Shown one piece after another: positions 5,060 through 5,313 of a stretch of 5,313 bases of DNA. Below the pieces are notes generated by a model. The model searched no databases and was not told the DNA's origin. It saw nothing but the letters and a program-made list of their open reading frames with translations. The position numbers and the translations under genes were made by a program. Location: contig SKFV01000187.1 of NCBI GenBank assembly GCA_007117785.1, forward strand, positions 1 through 5,313, in the 5' to 3' direction. Position 1 is the stretch's first letter. Each line of letters opens with the position of its first letter. This DNA comes from Pseudomonas sp. GTDB taxonomy: Bacteria > Pseudomonadota > Gammaproteobacteria > Pseudomonadales > Pseudomonadaceae.

Positions 5060-5313
5060 ATGCAGAAAGATTCCAACAAGGGCTATATCGCCCTCCTCGG
5101 CTGGGCGCCAAACGCCGTTGAAGCCGCCGAAAAATTCGACCGCCGCTATGTCGTTGTCGCGCCTGACTGGGCACAGGAATATTGCGAAAACCACAAGATC
5201 CCCTACGTACCGTGGAATTTCGAGCGCCTGAATGATCGCTCAATGGAGATTGCTCAGACCCTGAAAGACATGGGCGTCGATGTTGCCATCCCGCTGTTCG
5301 AGGAAACCGTGGA
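5060..5313 (+). CDS. Probable ATP-grasp domain protein (N-terminal part, cut by window end)
   Basis: The frame opens at ATG 5060 with a near-perfect ribosome site, GGAGG (5049-5053), six bases ahead, and stays open for 84 whole codons to the window end. It begins MQKDSNKGYIALLGWAPNAV, then RRYVVVAPDW (about 33-42), IPYVPWNF (about 51-58) and VDVAIPLFEETV (about 73-84). The alternating beta/alpha layout, with a short N-terminal strand, a Gly-containing turn and a second strand ending in APDW, resembles the pre-ATP-grasp domain of biotin carboxylase-like and other carboxylate-amine ligases. I recall similar uncharacterised ATP-grasp proteins in Pseudomonas. The nucleotide-binding part is outside the window, so substrate and reaction are unknown. 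No signal peptide is seen, so it is probably cytoplasmic. Confidence 0.7.
   Translation, partial: MQKDSNKGYIALLGWAPNAVEAAEKFDRRYVVVAPDWAQEYCENHKIPYVPWNFERLNDRSMEIAQTLKDMGVDVAIPLFEETV

Noticed and set aside
4905..5243. 112-codon minus-strand ORF
   Set aside because: It is antisense to the ATP-grasp-like gene, Arg/Ser-rich as expected for shadow frames, and has no family likeness.

Overview
The window looks like a gammaproteobacterial chromosome, most probably Pseudomonas or a close relative. The evidence is the tail of an arginyl/leucyl-tRNA-protein transferase followed by infA (a pairing I recall from pseudomonads), a moderately high G+C content, and the family-level look of the proteins. 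This assignment rests on recalled gene order and sequence; no search was run. I see no mobile element, CRISPR array, tRNA or rRNA.

Layout. Bases 1-40 hold the last codons of the transferase gene (bpt/ate). infA (253-471, +) follows and ends at a strong bidirectional terminator (544-572). A convergent acyl-CoA dehydrogenase gene of the ACAD10/11-like type (587-1801, -) shares that terminator. Its 5' end faces a divergent LysR-type regulator (1967-2911, +). The 165-bp gap between them holds a 21-bp dyad that could be the regulator's operator. A GC hairpin (2919-2940) separates the regulator from a convergent class I DAHP synthase gene (2948-4018, -), the first step of aromatic amino acid synthesis. 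Upstream of that gene, on the same strand, is ybaK, a Cys-tRNA(Pro) deacylase (4327-4794, -). At the right edge a divergent gene (5060 onward, +) begins a protein that resembles an ATP-grasp enzyme and is cut by the window end.

The most interesting element is the 308-base gap between ybaK and the DAHP synthase gene. On the minus strand it encodes a short leader peptide (4130-4219, extendable to 4264) with the stretch LWAWFGFGFYYR: two Trp, three Phe and two Tyr codons within ten codons. Downstream lie complementary RNA segments and then a perfect intrinsic terminator (4044-4079), 26 nt before the synthase start. This is the layout of a ribosome-mediated transcription attenuator, here apparently reading all three aromatic amino acids, the end products of the pathway the gene opens.

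How the genes relate: infA, the transferase and ybaK are translation or protein-quality genes. The dehydrogenase and LysR gene form a probable regulator/target pair for an acyl-CoA catabolic step with unknown substrate. The DAHP synthase with its attenuator is a self-contained biosynthetic control unit. Promoter calls are by eye and tentative. Coding calls are firm, except the two partial genes at the edges and the leader peptide's start.
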